Assembly (NCBI RefSeq): GCF_008085915.1
Contig: NZ_VSJK01000006.1
Location: forward strand, 186,001 to 250,000
Direction of reading: 5' to 3'
DNA length: 64,000 nt
From: Oceaniovalibus sp. ACAM 378
GTDB taxonomy: Bacteria > Pseudomonadota > Alphaproteobacteria > Rhodobacterales > Rhodobacteraceae
A program made the translations under genes and the position numbers. The notes below the pieces were generated by a model. The model was not told the origin of the DNA, searched no databases, and saw nothing but the letters and a program-made list of their open reading frames with translations. Shown here one piece after another: positions 47,738-55,684 of this stretch (its first letter is position 1; every line of letters begins with the position of its first letter).

Positions 47738-48940
47738 TCAGTCAGTTTCATGCAGATAGCCGCGGGTCAGCGGCACCGCGTCTTTCCGGTGTGCCAGCTG
47801 CGCCTGAAACACCACTTGGGGGCCGTACCGAAAGGTCATTTCGGAGGCGACGAGATAGAACCGCCACATCCGGCAAAACCGGTCGTCATAGATTTCGCGC
47901 GCCCGGTCTACGTTGGCGGTGAACCGGTCGTCCCAGTGGCGCAGGGTTTCGGCATAGTGCATGCGCAGCACTTCGACATCCGTAAGGTGCAGGTGCTCAT
48001 GCTCGATGGCCGCCGACATTTCCGACAGGGCAGGCACATAGCCGCCGGGAAAGATATATTTCGAGATCCACGGGCTGGTGATGCCCGGCGGGGCGGTGCG
48101 TCCGATGGTGTGGATCAACGCCACGCCCTCGGCTGCCAGACGGTCGTGAACGGTGCGAAAATAGGTATTATACTGCGGCGCACCCACATGTTCGAACATG
48201 CCGACCGATACGATCCGGTCGAAGGTGCCTGTTACCGCGCGGTAATCGATCAGGCGGATGTCAACTTGCCCCTCAAGCCCTGCGGCCTGCACCCGTTCGG
48301 TCGCCACCCTGTGCTGTTCCGTGCTCAGCGTGACCCCTGTCACCCGCGCGCCGAAATCCCGCGCCAGTGTGATCGCCATGCCGCCCCAGCCACAACCGAT
48401 GTCCAGAACCGACATCCCCGGCTCGATCAGCAGTTTCGCTGCGATATGCGCTTTTTTCTGTGCCTGCGCGCGGTCCAGAGTGTCGTCCGGGCGGCGGAAA
48501 TAGGCGCAGGAATACTGTTTGTCTTCATCCAGAAACAGATCGTACAATTCCCCGGACAGGTCATAGTGATGCGCCACATTCGCCTGTGACCGGGTCGCGG
48601 GGTTCCATTGATCCAGCCAGCGCAAACCACGTTTGGCGTGTTGCAGGGGCATCTGAAACCAGATCGGCGGCTTGGACGATGCGTTTTCCAGCGCCAGATC
48701 CAGAAACCCGCGCAGATCGTCGTTTTCGATCGTCAGGGTGCCCTCCATATATCCCTCGCCCACGCCCATATCGGGCGCCATGGCGATGCGGCGGGGCAGG
48801 GTGGGATCGCTGAGCCGGACGCGGACAGGGGGCGAAACGCCGTCTCCGGCGACGATGCGGTGGCCCGACGGCATCTCGATTTCGATGCTGCCCTTTGTGA
48901 ACAGGCGTTTCACAAAGGTGCCGAATGCGGCGTCCCACAT
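47738..48940 (-). CDS. Cyclopropane-fatty-acyl-phospholipid synthase family methyltransferase
   Basis: A 400-residue SAM-dependent enzyme of the CFA synthase family, which adds a methylene bridge to membrane lipid acyl chains. The SAM site is 'MSVLDIGCGWGGMAITLARD' near residue 170, and downstream 'VTGVTLSTEQ', 'DRIVSVGMFEHVG' and 'ISKYIFPGGYVPALSEM' are typical. The N-terminal 100 residues form the lipid-binding domain. The conserved Cys of E. coli Cfa is not obvious to me at the expected place, so a related methyltransferase is possible. GGGAGGGA precedes the start. It is divergent from aspS and 238 bases upstream of carB on the same strand. Confidence 0.88.
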   Translation of the reverse strand: MWDAAFGTFVKRLFTKGSIEIEMPSGHRIVAGDGVSPPVRVRLSDPTLPRRIAMAPDMGVGEGYMEGTLTIENDDLRGFLDLALENASSKPPIWFQMPLQHAKRGLRWLDQWNPATRSQANVAHHYDLSGELYDLFLDEDKQYSCAYFRRPDDTLDRAQAQKKAHIAAKLLIEPGMSVLDIGCGWGGMAITLARDFGARVTGVTLSTEQHRVATERVQAAGLEGQVDIRLIDYRAVTGTFDRIVSVGMFEHVGAPQYNTYFRTVHDRLAAEGVALIHTIGRTAPPGITSPWISKYIFPGGYVPALSEMSAAIEHEHLHLTDVEVLRMHYAETLRHWDDRFTANVDRAREIYDDRFCRMWRFYLVASEMTFRYGPQVVFQAQLAHRKDAVPLTRGYLHETD

Positions 48941-49047
48941 ACGCGATCCCTCCCCAGGCTACGTAAACCCCTGCCAAAGGTGCAACAATTTGCCGTGAAT
49001 GCAACAACTCATCGTGGCGGGCGATAATTCCCTGCCGGTGTCGCCGC

Positions 49048-49076
49048 TTGACTTTGCGCTTTATCAGGGGTGTATC
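49048..49076 (+). promoter_or_regulatory. Candidate aspS promoter
   Basis: TTGACT at 49048-49053, a 17-base spacer and TGTATC at 49071-49076, ending 39 bases before the aspS start. The -35 and spacing fit a housekeeping promoter; the -10 match is partial. Confidence 0.35.
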
Positions 49077-49115
49077 GGCACCGACCCGATGACCGAACCC
49101 CCGAAGGGATGAATG

Positions 49116-50894
49116 ATGCACGCCTATCGCAGCCATACCTGTGCGCAATTGACGAAATCCGATGTGGGCGCCGATGTGCGGCTGTCGGGCTGGGTGCACC
49201 GGGTGCGCGATCACGGCGGTGTATTGTTCATCGACCTGCGCGATCACTATGGCATCACGCAGCTGCTGTGCGATGGCGACAGCCCGGCCTTTGCCGCGCT
49301 GGAAAAAGTGCGTGCCGAATGGTGCATCCGCATTGACGGCACGGTCAAGGCGCGTGACTCCGATCTGGTGAACGCCAAGATCCCGACGGGCGAAATCGAG
49401 GTCTATGTCCGCGATTTTGAGGTTCTGGGTGCCGCGGCCGAGCTGCCGCTGCAGGTGTTCGGCGATCAGGAATACCCCGAGGAAACCCGCCTGCGCTATC
49501 GCTTCCTTGATCTGCGGCGGCAGAAGTTGCACGACAATATCGTGCTGCGCTCCAACGTGGTGCGCGACCTGCGCCAGCGGATGTGGGATCAGGATTTCAA
49601 CGAATTCCAGACGCCGATCATCACCGCATCCAGCCCCGAGGGCGCGCGCGATTTCCTTGTGCCGTCGCGCCTGCACCCGGGTAAATTCTATGCGCTGCCG
49701 CAAGCGCCGCAGCAGTTCAAACAGCTGATCATGGTGTCGGGGTTCGACAAGTATTTCCAGATCGCGCCCTGTTTCCGCGACGAAGACCCGCGCGCCGACC
49801 GTTCGCCGACCGATTTCTATCAGCTTGATCTTGAGATGTCGTTTGTCAGCCAGCAAGACGTGTTCGACACGATTCAGCCGGTGATGCAGGGCTGTTTTGA
49901 GCGTTTCGGCGGTGGCCGCAAGGTGAACACCGACTGGCCGCAGATTTCATTCCGCGATTCCGCCCTGTGGTACGGCACTGACAAGCCCGACCTGCGCAAC
50001 CCGATCAAGATGCAGGTGGTGTCGGATCATTTCGCAGGTTCCGGCTTTGCCATCTTCGCCAACCTGCTGGAGCAGGAAGGCACCGAAATCCGCGCTATCC
50101 CGGCCCCCAAGGGCGGATCGCGCAAATTCTGCGACCGGATGAACGCCTTTGCCCAGAAGGAAGGGCTGCCGGGGATGGGGTATATTTTCTGGCGCGATCA
50201 GGGGCAGGGGATGGAAGCCGCCGGACCGCTGGCCAAGAACATCGGCCCTGAACGGACCGAGGCGATCCGCCAGCAGTTGGACCTTGGCGTCGGCGATGCG
50301 GCGTTCTTCCTTGGTGGCAAGCCTTCGGCGTTCGAGCGGGTGGCGGGCAAGGCGCGCACGGTGATTGGCGAAGAATTGGGCCTGACCGACAAGGACAGCT
50401 TTCAATTCGCCTGGATCGTCGATTTCCCAATGTATGAGGCAGACGAGGACTCCGGCAAGATTGATTTCAGCCACAACCCGTTCTCCATGCCCCAGGGCGG
50501 GCTTGAGGCGCTGGACGGCGATCCGCTGGGCGTGCTGGGATACCAGTATGATCTGGCCTGCAACGGTTACGAGTTGATCTCGGGCGCGATCCGGAACCAC
50601 AAGCCGGAAATCATGTTCAAGGCGTTTGAACTGGCGGGTTATGGCGAGGACGAAGTGCGCAAGCGGTTTGGCGGTATGGTCAATGCGTTCCAATACGGTG
50701 CACCGCCCCACGGCGGTTGCGCGGCGGGGATCGACCGGATGGTCATGCTGCTGGCGGATGAGGCGAACATCCGCGAGGTCATCATGTTCCCGATGAACCA
50801 GCGTGCCGAAGACCTGATGATGGGCGCGCCCAGCGAGCCGATGAACGAACAGCTGCGCGAATTGCGCCTGCGCGTCTTGCCGCCGGAAAGCTGA
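49116..50894 (+). CDS. aspS: Aspartyl-tRNA synthetase
   Basis: A 592-residue class II synthetase of the bacterial type. The N-terminal OB fold binds the anticodon ('[20 protein letters not shown]'). Motif 1 is in '[20 protein letters not shown]', motif 2 in '[20 protein letters not shown]', and motif 3 in '[19 protein letters not shown]'. The large GAD insertion (about 290-420) shows that this is the bacterial form; whether it is discriminating (tRNA-Asp only) cannot be decided here. I prefer the ATG at 49116 because its spacing from GAAGGG is better than that of the ATG at 49113. A strong hairpin follows. Confidence 0.96.
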   Translation: MHAYRSHTCAQLTKSDVGADVRLSGWVHRVRDHGGVLFIDLRDHYGITQLLCDGDSPAFAALEKVRAEWCIRIDGTVKARDSDLVNAKIPTGEIEVYVRDFEVLGAAAELPLQVFGDQEYPEETRLRYRFLDLRRQKLHDNIVLRSNVVRDLRQRMWDQDFNEFQTPIITASSPEGARDFLVPSRLHPGKFYALPQAPQQFKQLIMVSGFDKYFQIAPCFRDEDPRADRSPTDFYQLDLEMSFVSQQDVFDTIQPVMQGCFERFGGGRKVNTDWPQISFRDSALWYGTDKPDLRNPIKMQVVSDHFAGSGFAIFANLLEQEGTEIRAIPAPKGGSRKFCDRMNAFAQKEGLPGMGYIFWRDQGQGMEAAGPLAKNIGPERTEAIRQQLDLGVGDAAFFLGGKPSAFERVAGKARTVIGEELGLTDKDSFQFAWIVDFPMYEADEDSGKIDFSHNPFSMPQGGLEALDGDPLGVLGYQYDLACNGYELISGAIRNHKPEIMFKAFELAGYGEDEVRKRFGGMVNAFQYGAPPHGGCAAGIDRMVMLLADEANIREVIMFPMNQRAEDLMMGAPSEPMNEQLRELRLRVLPPES

Positions 50895-50906
50895 CTTTGC
50901 ACTCAC

Positions 50907-50936
50907 CCGGCGGGCCGAAGAAATGCCCCGCCGGGC
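50907..50936. terminator. Strong hairpin between aspS and the hemerythrin gene
   Basis: CCCGGCGGG and CCCGCCGGG form perfect 9-bp arms around 12 bases, 12 bases after the aspS stop and 8 bases before the stop of the convergent gene. No T-run, but position and symmetry suggest a shared bidirectional terminator. Confidence 0.65.
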
Positions 50937-50944
50937 CGCAAGGC

Positions 50945-51421
50945 TCAGTCTACCAGACTTGCGGCCTTTTTCTGCTCGATCAGACCCATTTCTTCGGTCT
51001 TGCGAGCCTGAAAGCGCTTGCCGAACCCGTCAATCTCTTTGGTTGAAATCACTTCGCGGGCCAGGGCGAAGACTTCGCCTTCTTCCTCGTCCATGTGGTG
51101 CAGATAATCGTGACGCAGGGTCTTGAAACGGGTCAGCCAGCCGGGGCTGGACATATCGGCCTCGTTCAATTCCTCGAGCAGATCATCCAGCTTTTTATGC
51201 TCGTGCACCGAATGACGCGCGGCATCTTGCCCCCAGGTCTTGGCGATCAGCTTGGAATAAAACGTTTCTTCCTCGGCAGCGGCATGGGATTTGACGTCAT
51301 GGTAAAAGCTGGCCCATGCTGCCTTGCGATCCACCGAGGCCCCGGTCGTCGCTGATATCCGATCAAGCAGGGCACGATGATTTTCGTGGTCGGCGATGAT
51401 GGCTTCATAGATGGATGGCAT
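50945..51421 (-). CDS. Hemerythrin domain protein
   Basis: A 158-residue four-helix protein of the HHE cation-binding family. Likely di-iron ligands are spread over the helices: DHENH (about residues 11-15), 'HDVKSHAAAEEETFY' (about 45-59), 'HSVHEHKKLDDLLEE' (about 72-86) and 'HDYLHHMDEEEGEVFALA' (about 105-122). Such proteins bind oxygen, nitric oxide or iron, or sense them. The ATG at 51421 is preferred because GGAG lies six bases before it; an upstream ATG at 51433 has no ribosome site. It is cytoplasmic and stands alone. Confidence 0.88.
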   Translation of the reverse strand: MPSIYEAIIADHENHRALLDRISATTGASVDRKAAWASFYHDVKSHAAAEEETFYSKLIAKTWGQDAARHSVHEHKKLDDLLEELNEADMSSPGWLTRFKTLRHDYLHHMDEEEGEVFALAREVISTKEIDGFGKRFQARKTEEMGLIEQKKAASLVD

Positions 51422-51642
51422 GGCAGGCTCCATTGAATTGGGGCGCTCGGGTGCAGTCTGTCGCGGCGCGCGCGGCCTCTAATCGCCCGGTGTGCTGTGC
51501 AACAGAAACGCCAACAGAGGCGGGCTGGTTCCGCTTGGCCGGAAATGGCCGAACCTTGATTGCTGGCGGTAGATTGGCCTTGGCAAGCGTGGTGGGACGC
51601 CTATCTATTGTCCGTCATCCGATCGCCAGAACGAGGTTGCGC

Positions 51643-53016
51643 ATGCAAGAGTCCACGATTGCCGCCATCCGGTTTGGTCTTGGCCTTGGCCCGGGGCAAC
51701 AGCCCGAAACCGCCGCTGAAATCCTCGCATCGCTGCAGACGGAAGACCGGGTCGCGCAGGCCTATCCGACGATCACCTATGAGCGGGCAGAAGAATTGTC
51801 GCGCCTGCACAAAGAGACACTGGATGCCCTGAAAAAGCGCGAACCGGGCGCCGACGATGCGCACGGCAAGATCAAGCGCGAAATCAATCTGCTCAAGCCC
51901 GAAACATTGCGCGCCGTCTTTGCACGGGCGATGGACACCGAGGCGCCCCTGCGCGAGCGATTGATGTATTTCTGGCTGGACCATTTCACCGCCTCAACCC
52001 AAAAACAGCCGACCGCGCCCTTTGGTCCGGCCTATATGGATGGTGCCATCCGGGCCAATATCACCGGCACTTTTGCCGATATGCTCAAGGCGGTCGTGGT
52101 GCATCCGCAGATGCTGTATTTTCTCGATCAGCCAAGCTCGATCGGGCCCGGCTCGAAGATCGGCAAGCGACAGGGACGTGGATTGAACGAGAATCTGGCG
52201 CGCGAGGTTCTGGAATTGCACACGCTTGGGGTCGGCGGAGCATACACCCAGACCGATGTGCGCGAGTTTGCCAAACTGCTGACGGGGTTGTTCGTGCGCG
52301 CCAGCGATGGGTTTTCCTATCGCCACGATTTTGCCGAACCCGGGGCCGAGACGATCCTGGGCGAAACCTATGGCGGGGCGAAAAAAGCGTCACTTGAGGA
52401 GATATTCGAGTTTCTCGACGATCTCGCGATACATCCCGATACGGCCCGTCATGTGGCGGGAAAACTGGTGGTGCATTTCGTCTCGGACCTGCCCGATCCC
52501 GATCTGGTGAGCCATGTGGCCGAGGCATGGATGGATTCTGGCGGCGATCTGATGACCGTTTATGCCGCCCTCCTGAACCATCCGGGCGCATGGGTTGCGA
52601 CCGGGCTGAAGGCGCGGCAACCGCTGGATTTTCTGATCTCCGGCCTGCGCGCCCTGGGGCTAAGCGGCGAACAGGTGATGACCATGGATAAAAAACTGTG
52701 GGCGCCGCTGATCGTCTCGCAGCTTGACGTGATGGGCCAGCCGTTCATGCGCGCCAAGGGGCCGGATGGTTGGGACGAGGCGGCCGAGGCCTGGATCAAT
52801 CCTTTGGGGCTGGCGACCCGTATCCGGTGGTCGATGACGATGCCGCAGAAAATCTCGAAAACGCTTGGCATTCCGTTGGCGGACCCGCGCAGTTTTGTTC
52901 TGACGGCGCTGGGCGATGCGGCTTCGCCCGGGCTGATCTGGGCGGTGGGCGCGTCGGAAACCGAAAGTCAGGCGATGGGGCTGGTCTTTGCCTCGCCCGA
53001 GTTCAACCGTAGATAA
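51643..53016 (+). CDS. DUF1800 domain protein
   Basis: A 457-residue protein matching DUF1800: 'AAIRFGLGLGPGQQPETAAE' at the start, 'LRERLMYFWLDHFTASTQKQ' near residue 105, 'LNENLAREVLELHTLGVGG' and 'YTQTDVREFAKLLTGLFVR' in the middle, and 'ARHVAGKLVVHFVSDLPDPD' later. The function is unknown; the gene is almost always next to a DUF1501 gene, as here. No signal peptide is visible from the chosen start at 51643, which follows GAGG. The next gene starts 25 bases after the stop with its own AGGAGA site, so the two form an operon. Confidence 0.9.
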   Translation: MQESTIAAIRFGLGLGPGQQPETAAEILASLQTEDRVAQAYPTITYERAEELSRLHKETLDALKKREPGADDAHGKIKREINLLKPETLRAVFARAMDTEAPLRERLMYFWLDHFTASTQKQPTAPFGPAYMDGAIRANITGTFADMLKAVVVHPQMLYFLDQPSSIGPGSKIGKRQGRGLNENLAREVLELHTLGVGGAYTQTDVREFAKLLTGLFVRASDGFSYRHDFAEPGAETILGETYGGAKKASLEEIFEFLDDLAIHPDTARHVAGKLVVHFVSDLPDPDLVSHVAEAWMDSGGDLMTVYAALLNHPGAWVATGLKARQPLDFLISGLRALGLSGEQVMTMDKKLWAPLIVSQLDVMGQPFMRAKGPDGWDEAAEAWINPLGLATRIRWSMTMPQKISKTLGIPLADPRSFVLTALGDAASPGLIWAVGASETESQAMGLVFASPEFNRR

Positions 53017-53041
53017 CAGCGCAGGCAGCAGGAGACGGCAG

Positions 53042-54256
53042 ATGGCAAATGGCATGCTTTCGCGGCGCGGGCTTTTGACCCGGGGTGCGGCGTTGATCGG
53101 TTGTTCGGCGGCGGCGCATCCGTTGATGTCGACAGTTACTTTCGCGTCGGCCCCCTGGGAGGAACGGTTGGTCGTGCTGATCCTGCGCGGCGGCATGGAT
53201 GGGCTGGACGTGGTGCGCCCGGTCGGCGATCCGGCCTACGGTGAATTGCGCCGCACCATGCTGGACAGCAAAAAAGCCGAGGCTGGGCTGCCGCTGGACG
53301 GATATTTTGAGATGCATCCCGATCTGGCCCCGCTGGCGCCGCTTTGGCAGGCCGGGCAGCTTGGCTTTGCCCATGCGGTTTCAACACCTTACCGCAACAA
53401 ACGCAGTCATTTCGACGGGCAGGATATCCTTGAGGCCGGAACCGGGCTGGACGTACCCGATGAAACCCGGCGCGATGGCTGGCTGAACCGGATGTTGCAA
53501 ACCGTGGGTGGGATGGAAAGCGAAACCGCCTTTGCCATCGGTCGCGACGAATTGAAGGTGTTGCAGGGCAAAGCGCCGGTGTTCAACTGGTCGCCCGATG
53601 CCGCGCTGACCGTCACACCACAATCCCGTTTGTTGCTTGAAAAGATCTATCACGAGGATGCACTGTTTCGCGATGCGGCCTTGGAAGCGATCGATCTGGC
53701 GGAAATGGCCCGCCCCGCTGGCACCGATGGAGCGATGACCGAAGCGCCCAAGGGCAACGCCAATTCAGTGACGAATCTTGCAGCCTTCGCGGCCGAGCGT
53801 CTGACCCAAGAAACCCGGATCGCAGCCTTTTCCCTGAATGGATGGGACACGCATCGCAAGCAGGAAAATGCAATTCGCGGAGCATTGGGGGATCTGTCGG
53901 AAACGATCCTGACCCTGAAGAAAGGGCTTGGGCCGGTGTGGGCCAAGACGACCATTCTGGCGATGACCGAATTTGGCCGCACGGTACGCGAGAACGGATC
54001 GGGCGGAACCGATCACGGCACTGGCGGTGCGATGCTGATGGCGGGTGGAGCGATCCGTGGCGGGCGTGTCTTTGGCAAATGGCCCGGGTTGGACGACGCT
54101 TCACTGTATGAAGGGCGCGACTTGATGCCAACCGCCGATGTGCGCAGCTATGCCGCCTGGGCGATGCGCGGCATGTTCGGAATTGACCGGACGTTGCTTG
54201 AGCGTGACGTTTTTCCCGGCCTCGACATGGGGAGCGATCCCGGCTTGTTGCTCTGA
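53042..54256 (+). CDS. DUF1501 domain protein (Tat-exported)
   Basis: A 404-residue protein of the DUF1501 family, which belongs to the alkaline-phosphatase/sulfatase-like superfamily but has no known activity. A twin-arginine signal (SRRGLLTRGAAL, residues about 7-18) sends it folded to the periplasm. Family marks are 'LVVLILRGGMDGLDVVRPVG', 'GFAHAVSTPYRNKRSHFDGQ' and 'ILAMTEFGRTVRENGSGGTD' with HGTGGA. AGGAGA precedes the ATG. Its TGA stop lies inside the first unit of a 16-copy tandem repeat, so the gene runs directly into the array. Confidence 0.9.
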   Translation: MANGMLSRRGLLTRGAALIGCSAAAHPLMSTVTFASAPWEERLVVLILRGGMDGLDVVRPVGDPAYGELRRTMLDSKKAEAGLPLDGYFEMHPDLAPLAPLWQAGQLGFAHAVSTPYRNKRSHFDGQDILEAGTGLDVPDETRRDGWLNRMLQTVGGMESETAFAIGRDELKVLQGKAPVFNWSPDAALTVTPQSRLLLEKIYHEDALFRDAALEAIDLAEMARPAGTDGAMTEAPKGNANSVTNLAAFAAERLTQETRIAAFSLNGWDTHRKQENAIRGALGDLSETILTLKKGLGPVWAKTTILAMTEFGRTVRENGSGGTDHGTGGAMLMAGGAIRGGRVFGKWPGLDDASLYEGRDLMPTADVRSYAAWAMRGMFGIDRTLLERDVFPGLDMGSDPGLLL

Positions 54257-54378
54257 CGCTCTGACGCTCTGACGCTCTGACGCTCTGACGCTCTGACGCT
54301 CTGACGCTCTGACGCTCTGACGCTCTGACGCTCTGACGCCCTGACGCCCTGACGCCCTGACGCTCTGACGCTCTGACG
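54251..54378. repeat. Perfect 8-bp tandem repeat array, 16 copies
   Basis: Sixteen head-to-tail copies of CTCTGACG, of which copies 12-14 read CCCTGACG; otherwise there is no variation. The first copy contains the TGA stop of the DUF1501 gene. Because 8 is not a multiple of 3, TGA occurs in all three plus frames. The array ends 46 bases before the stop of the convergent small ORF. Such arrays change length by polymerase slippage. Confidence 0.95.
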
Positions 54379-54424
54379 CGATAAGGGCCGCAGGTGTGTC
54401 TGCCGCGATAAAGCGGGTTGCCGA

Positions 54425-54613
54425 TCAGACGTTGTCGGTTTCGGCCACGACCACAGTAACCGGCGTGGCGTCGGCGGCAATGCGCGCTTTCGGCGTCATC
54501 AATGTACCGGCAAGCGCGAGACACAGGGACAGGCTGCCAATCGCCAAAACCAGACGATCCAGAAGATCGCTTTTCCGTTCGGCGCGCATCACGGTGTCCA
54601 CCAGTCTTTCCAC
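54425..54613 (-). CDS. Small single-pass membrane protein of unknown function
   Basis: A 62-residue frame starting with GTG at 54613, six bases after a strong GGAGGG ribosome site. The sequence has a charged N-terminal part (residues 1-20, with 'RAERKSDLLDR'), one hydrophobic segment at about 21-39, and a short tail ('VTVVVAETDNV'). Good ribosome site, codon use and membrane-protein layout support a real gene. It is convergent with DUF1501, with the repeat array between them, and divergent from the GNAT gene. I do not recognise a family. Confidence 0.65.
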   Translation of the reverse strand: MERLVDTVMRAERKSDLLDRLVLAIGSLSLCLALAGTLMTPKARIAADATPVTVVVAETDNV

Positions 54614-54742
54614 TGTTTTCCCTCCAATGTCCGCGCCGTGATCCCGGCGCCTCTGGACCTTGGCCTCACAATGGTAAAGAAATCGGGCACAAATACGATG
54701 GAACCCGCGCTTTCCGTGGGCAAATTGCGGAGGAATTGCGGC

Positions 54743-55462
54743 ATGACGGCTGATCGGCCCCTGGGGCGCCCCGTGCCCGACTGGAATCCACCACCACGCC
54801 CCGGCCCGGCAATGATCGAAGGACATCATTGCACGCTGCACCGGCTTTCGGCCGATGAACACGCGGCACGACTGCATCGCGCCAACGCGGCGAACGACCG
54901 CATGTGGGATTTTATGGGCTATGGTCCCTTCGCATCCGCCTCGGCTTATCATCGTTGGATGCGGGAACAGGCGTCGGGGGACGATCCGCTGTTTTATGCC
55001 ATCGAACAGCACGCCACCGGGAATTTGGGGGGTGTCGCGTCGTTCCTGCGGATCTCACCCGAATCAGGGAGCATCGAGGTGGGGCACATCGCCCTGTCGC
55101 CCGAGTTGCAGCGCACGGTCGCCGCAACCGAGGCGATGTACCTGATGATGGGGTGGGCCTTTGGCGCCGGCTATCGGCGGTACGAATGGAAATGCAATGC
55201 CCTGAACCATGCGTCGCGCCGGGCAGCGCAGCGGCTGGGGTTCAGTTACGAGGGCGTGTTTCGGCAGGCGGCAGTTGTCAAAGGGCACAACCGCGACACC
55301 GCGTGGTTCGCAGCCATAGATGGCGAATGGCCCGCGTTGCAGGCGGCATTCGATGCATGGCTATCGCCGTCGAATTTCGATCCCGACGGTCGGCAGATCG
55401 AACGTCTGGGCGATCTGACCGCATTGGTGCGGGCTTCGGGCGATCCTGCGTTGGTGAAGTAA
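54743..55462 (+). CDS. GNAT-family N-acetyltransferase (RimJ/RimL type)
   Basis: A 239-residue acetyltransferase. The N-terminal 40 residues are proline-rich ('LGRPVPDWNPPPRPGPA'), as is usual in this subgroup. The GNAT core runs from about 45 to 195, with 'GVASFLRISPESGSIEVGHI' as the central beta strands, 'LSPELQRTVAATEAMYLMM' near the acetyl-CoA loop and 'WKCNALNHASRRAAQRLGF' after it, then 'YEGVFRQAAVVKGHNRDTAW'. This form is common in proteobacteria; the acceptor is not known. The ATG at 54743 follows GGAGG. The upstream in-frame extension crosses the divergent promoter region and is rejected. Confidence 0.9.
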   Translation: MTADRPLGRPVPDWNPPPRPGPAMIEGHHCTLHRLSADEHAARLHRANAANDRMWDFMGYGPFASASAYHRWMREQASGDDPLFYAIEQHATGNLGGVASFLRISPESGSIEVGHIALSPELQRTVAATEAMYLMMGWAFGAGYRRYEWKCNALNHASRRAAQRLGFSYEGVFRQAAVVKGHNRDTAWFAAIDGEWPALQAAFDAWLSPSNFDPDGRQIERLGDLTALVRASGDPALVK

Positions 55463-55684
55463 CCGGCTGGTAATTTCTTTCGATTAGACAGAGCGCGAAG
55501 CTCTGCACCCTGTCCGGTATTGAGAAAATCGGCTCATGCATCGGCAGATGTCCTTTCTCGACCGTCCGAACCAGCGCGGCCACCAGTCGCCGCGCCAAGT
55601 GATCGCGCGGCTGCGAAGAATTGTGCCTGCCTTCGGCTGGTGTTCCGCAATGACACGGCTTCCTGTCCGTGCTAGCCACCGGAT

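Noticed and set aside
54251-54378. CRISPR-like array
   Set aside because: The units are 8 bp, directly contiguous, with no spacers and no cas genes nearby.
53613-54524. Minus-strand frame through the 8-bp repeat encoding an 8-residue repetitive protein (ASERQSVR-like)
   Set aside because: The frame stays open only because the repeat has no stop on that strand. It runs antisense through the DUF1501 gene and overlaps the better-supported small ORF in another frame.
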